Shown here piece after piece: positions 62,549-64,000 of a DNA stretch of 64,000 nucleotides; position 1 is the first letter of the stretch, and each line of letters begins with the position of its first letter. The notes under the pieces were generated by a model that was not told the origin of the DNA, did not search any database, and saw nothing but the letters and a program-made list of their open reading frames with translations. A program made the position numbers and the translations under genes. Source of the DNA: an uncultured Alphaproteobacteria bacterium (GTDB taxonomy: Bacteria > Pseudomonadota > Alphaproteobacteria > Bin95); NCBI GenBank assembly GCA_938083135.1, contig CALLKY010000066.1:1-64000 (forward strand). Reading direction: 5' to 3'.

Positions 62549-63208
62549 TCAGGCCGCAGGGATGCGGCGACGAATTTCCGTGAAGACTGCATCAAACATC
62601 TCTGTCGTCAGCCGTCCGGTGTTCGTGTTGTAGCGGGAGCAGTGGTAGCTGTCAGCTATCGTCAGTGCGCCGATCTGATGCATGGCACCATGACCAAACG
62701 GATGCGCCGCTAATTTTTCGCCAAGCAAACGCAGCACTGCATCATGGGCGATGCGCCCGAGCGCCAGGATAATCTGGAGGTTCGGCATCGCCTGCACTTC
62801 GGATACCAGGAATGGTCCGCACGTTCGGGCTTCAAGTGGCGTTGGTTTGTTCGCGGGCGGCAAGCAGCGAACGGCGTTGGCGATACGGCAATCGTGCAGG
62901 GTCAGGCCGTCATCCGGCGCGCGTTGGTAGGCACCTTCTGCGAAGCCGAACCGCAGCAGCGTGTCGTACAGCGTATCGCCTGCGTAATCGCCAGTGAACG
63001 GGCGTCCTGTTCGATTGGCCCCCTTCATCCCAGGTGCCAACCCCAGAATAAGCATCCGGGCGTCCAGCCCACCAAAGGATGGAACCGGCGCGTTATGCCA
63101 GTCCGGTTCCTTCGCGCGCAGGTCTTCCCGGAACGCAACGAGGCGTGGGCAGAGCGTGCAATTATGGTCCGGTCCGGACCACGCGGTGGCTTCAGCGGCT
63201 ACAGGCAA
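62549..63208 (-). CDS. Family 5 uracil-DNA glycosylase (UdgB type)
   Basis: 219 residues from TTG 63208, six bases after the NYN stop, with no clear ribosome-binding site, so it may be translationally coupled. Iron-sulfur cysteines at CTLC and CRIANAVRC...ARTC, the uracil pocket GLAPGMKGANRTGRPFTGD and the C-terminal DSYHCSRYNTNTGRLT mark the UDGb (family 5) type. It cuts out uracil and some other deaminated bases. In most UDGb proteins the His-Pro-Ser of the last motif reads HPSR; here it is HCSR. Confidence 0.9.
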   Translation of the reverse strand: MPVAAEATAWSGPDHNCTLCPRLVAFREDLRAKEPDWHNAPVPSFGGLDARMLILGLAPGMKGANRTGRPFTGDYAGDTLYDTLLRFGFAEGAYQRAPDDGLTLHDCRIANAVRCLPPANKPTPLEARTCGPFLVSEVQAMPNLQIILALGRIAHDAVLRLLGEKLAAHPFGHGAMHQIGALTIADSYHCSRYNTNTGRLTTEMFDAVFTEIRRRIPAA

Positions 63209-63214
63209 GAGAAA

Positions 63215-63961
63215 TCAGACGTCCTCTTCATCATCAATGAAGCCGCCATCGCGGTAATCGCCAGGGCCCCGAAGCGGCGGTGGCGCATCATCTTCGTCAT
63301 CATCACTGGCCTCATCACCGGGGCGCGTGGCACCCGCAACATAGCCCGTTCCACCGGCAGCGGCAGCAGGCGTCGCACCGCTCCCGGCTGGATCATATCC
63401 TGTGGGCGCGGCACCTGGTGGACGCTCTGGTCCACGTTCGGGCATCCGGCGCTCAATATTTGGGGCAATGACGTGTAGATCCAGGAATTCATCCGCTTGG
63501 CGACGCAGTTCATCCGCGATCATTGGTGGGCTCGTGCGGATGGTGCTGACAACCGTCACACGCACACCTTTCCGCTGCAGTGCAGCAACCATCGCCCGGA
63601 AGTCGCCGTCGCCGCTGATCAAGATCACATGATCCAGGCGGTCCGCCATTTCCAGCGCATCAACAGTGATCTCGACATCCATATTGCCGCGAATACGCCG
63701 ACGGCCCATGGCGTCTACATATTCCTTGGCAGGCTTGGAAACGAGCGTATAGCCATTGTAATCCAACCAATCCGCCAAGGGACGGACGGGCGAATAATCC
63801 TGATCCTCTGCAATGGCCGTATAATAGTAGGCCCGCACCATCCAGCTTCCGGCTTCAAAAAAGTGGCGAAGCTTGCGGTAATCGATATCGAAGCCCAGGT
63901 TTTTCGCGGCCGAATACAGGTTCGAGCCGTCAATAAAAAGTGCGCGCCGTATTTGGTTCAT
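63215..63961 (-). CDS. NYN-domain protein (LabA/DUF88 type)
   Basis: 248 residues. PIN-like NYN domain (residues about 1-165): ALFIDGSNLYSAAKNLGFDIDY, DVEITVDALEMAD and ISGDGDFRAMVAALQRKGVRVTVVS, with the Asp residues of a metal-dependent nuclease. The C-terminus is disordered and acidic (EASDDDEDDAPP). NYN proteins are putative RNases. It is the first gene of the minus-strand run seen here; the region to 64000 is its leader. Confidence 0.92.
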   Translation of the reverse strand: MNQIRRALFIDGSNLYSAAKNLGFDIDYRKLRHFFEAGSWMVRAYYYTAIAEDQDYSPVRPLADWLDYNGYTLVSKPAKEYVDAMGRRRIRGNMDVEITVDALEMADRLDHVILISGDGDFRAMVAALQRKGVRVTVVSTIRTSPPMIADELRRQADEFLDLHVIAPNIERRMPERGPERPPGAAPTGYDPAGSGATPAAAAGGTGYVAGATRPGDEASDDDEDDAPPPLRGPGDYRDGGFIDDEEDV

Positions 63962-64000
63962 AGGTACATGTATCCCATATTGGGGTATCGGAACTGAAAG

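Noticed and set aside
62744-63997. Plus-strand open frames over the UDG and NYN genes
   Set aside because: They are antisense to well-supported proteins and have no family resemblance.
1-64000. tRNA, rRNA or origin-type sequences
   Set aside because: No cloverleaf-like stretch, rRNA core or DnaA-box cluster was seen by eye; a tRNAscan or similar run would settle it.

Overview
The window looks like chromosome of a free-living alphaproteobacterium of moderately high GC, probably an aquatic heterotroph. The pointers are the lepB-rnc-era-recO-parC run, the XdhC/CoxDE maturation genes, a TAXI-type TRAP transporter, FG-GAP/RTX secreted proteins and many CoA- and flavin-linked catabolic enzymes. 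I cannot place it more narrowly from sequence alone. Coding density is very high; most neighbours are a few bases apart or overlap (ATGA, TAATG), and the longest stretch without a gene (about 270 bases, 26782-27051) is filled by a cobalamin riboswitch.

Layout. 1-421: the right end of an IS630-family element that has cut off the 3' part of a tadG-like VWA gene. 468-6463: GNAT acetyltransferase, small lipoproteins, a TIM-barrel isomerase-like protein, a secreted histidine phosphatase, a flavin monooxygenase and an amidase. 6558-8579: lemA with two TPM-domain genes. 8680-15768: a compact locus with four prepilin-like proteins, a PilZ protein and a prepilin peptidase on the plus strand, converging on a secretin, a one-TM protein and a lipoprotein on the minus strand; no assembly ATPase or platform protein is present. 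15917-20113: SYLF protein, HyuA-like hydantoinase, and a TPR-sulfotransferase gene broken by one in-frame TAG in its P-loop. 20223-25650: ynbE-ydbL (without ydbH), then a molybdenum-hydroxylase maturation set (MoxR/CoxD, CoxE, XdhC in two pieces, and a molybdopterin-binding/MobA-like fusion) without a hydroxylase. 25696-28970: an orphan TPP-enzyme half, DinB, a cobalamin riboswitch driving a 67-residue membrane protein, dienelactone hydrolase and a nucleotide-cyclase-like protein.

29042-33397: TAXI TRAP binding protein, a terminator hairpin, the fused permease, and a PqiA-DUF4149-like fusion. 33369-35716: a secreted hypothetical, a haloalkane dehalogenase that keeps all LinB catalytic positions, and fabD. 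35799-41256: two RTX-type secreted proteins around a D-2-hydroxyacid dehydrogenase; one has seven FG-GAP repeats, and both end in the same type I secretion tail. 41253-47192 (minus): a five-gene run of sugar kinase, polysaccharide deacetylase, MmgE/PrpD, phenylacetate-CoA-ligase-like and amidase, divergent from a KDPG aldolase (eda). 47945-52866: secreted glutathione peroxidase, a GC-rich inverted repeat, then pheT-pheS-rplT-rpmI. 52996-57096: MFS transporter, acyl-CoA dehydrogenase, half-size porin-like barrel, and a second flavin monooxygenase. 57098-63961 (minus): NYN protein, family-5 uracil-DNA glycosylase, lepB, rnc, era, recO, parC.

The best candidates for something undescribed are the minimal pseudopilin/secretin locus, the riboswitch-controlled 67-residue protein, and the five-gene catabolic run at 41253-47192.
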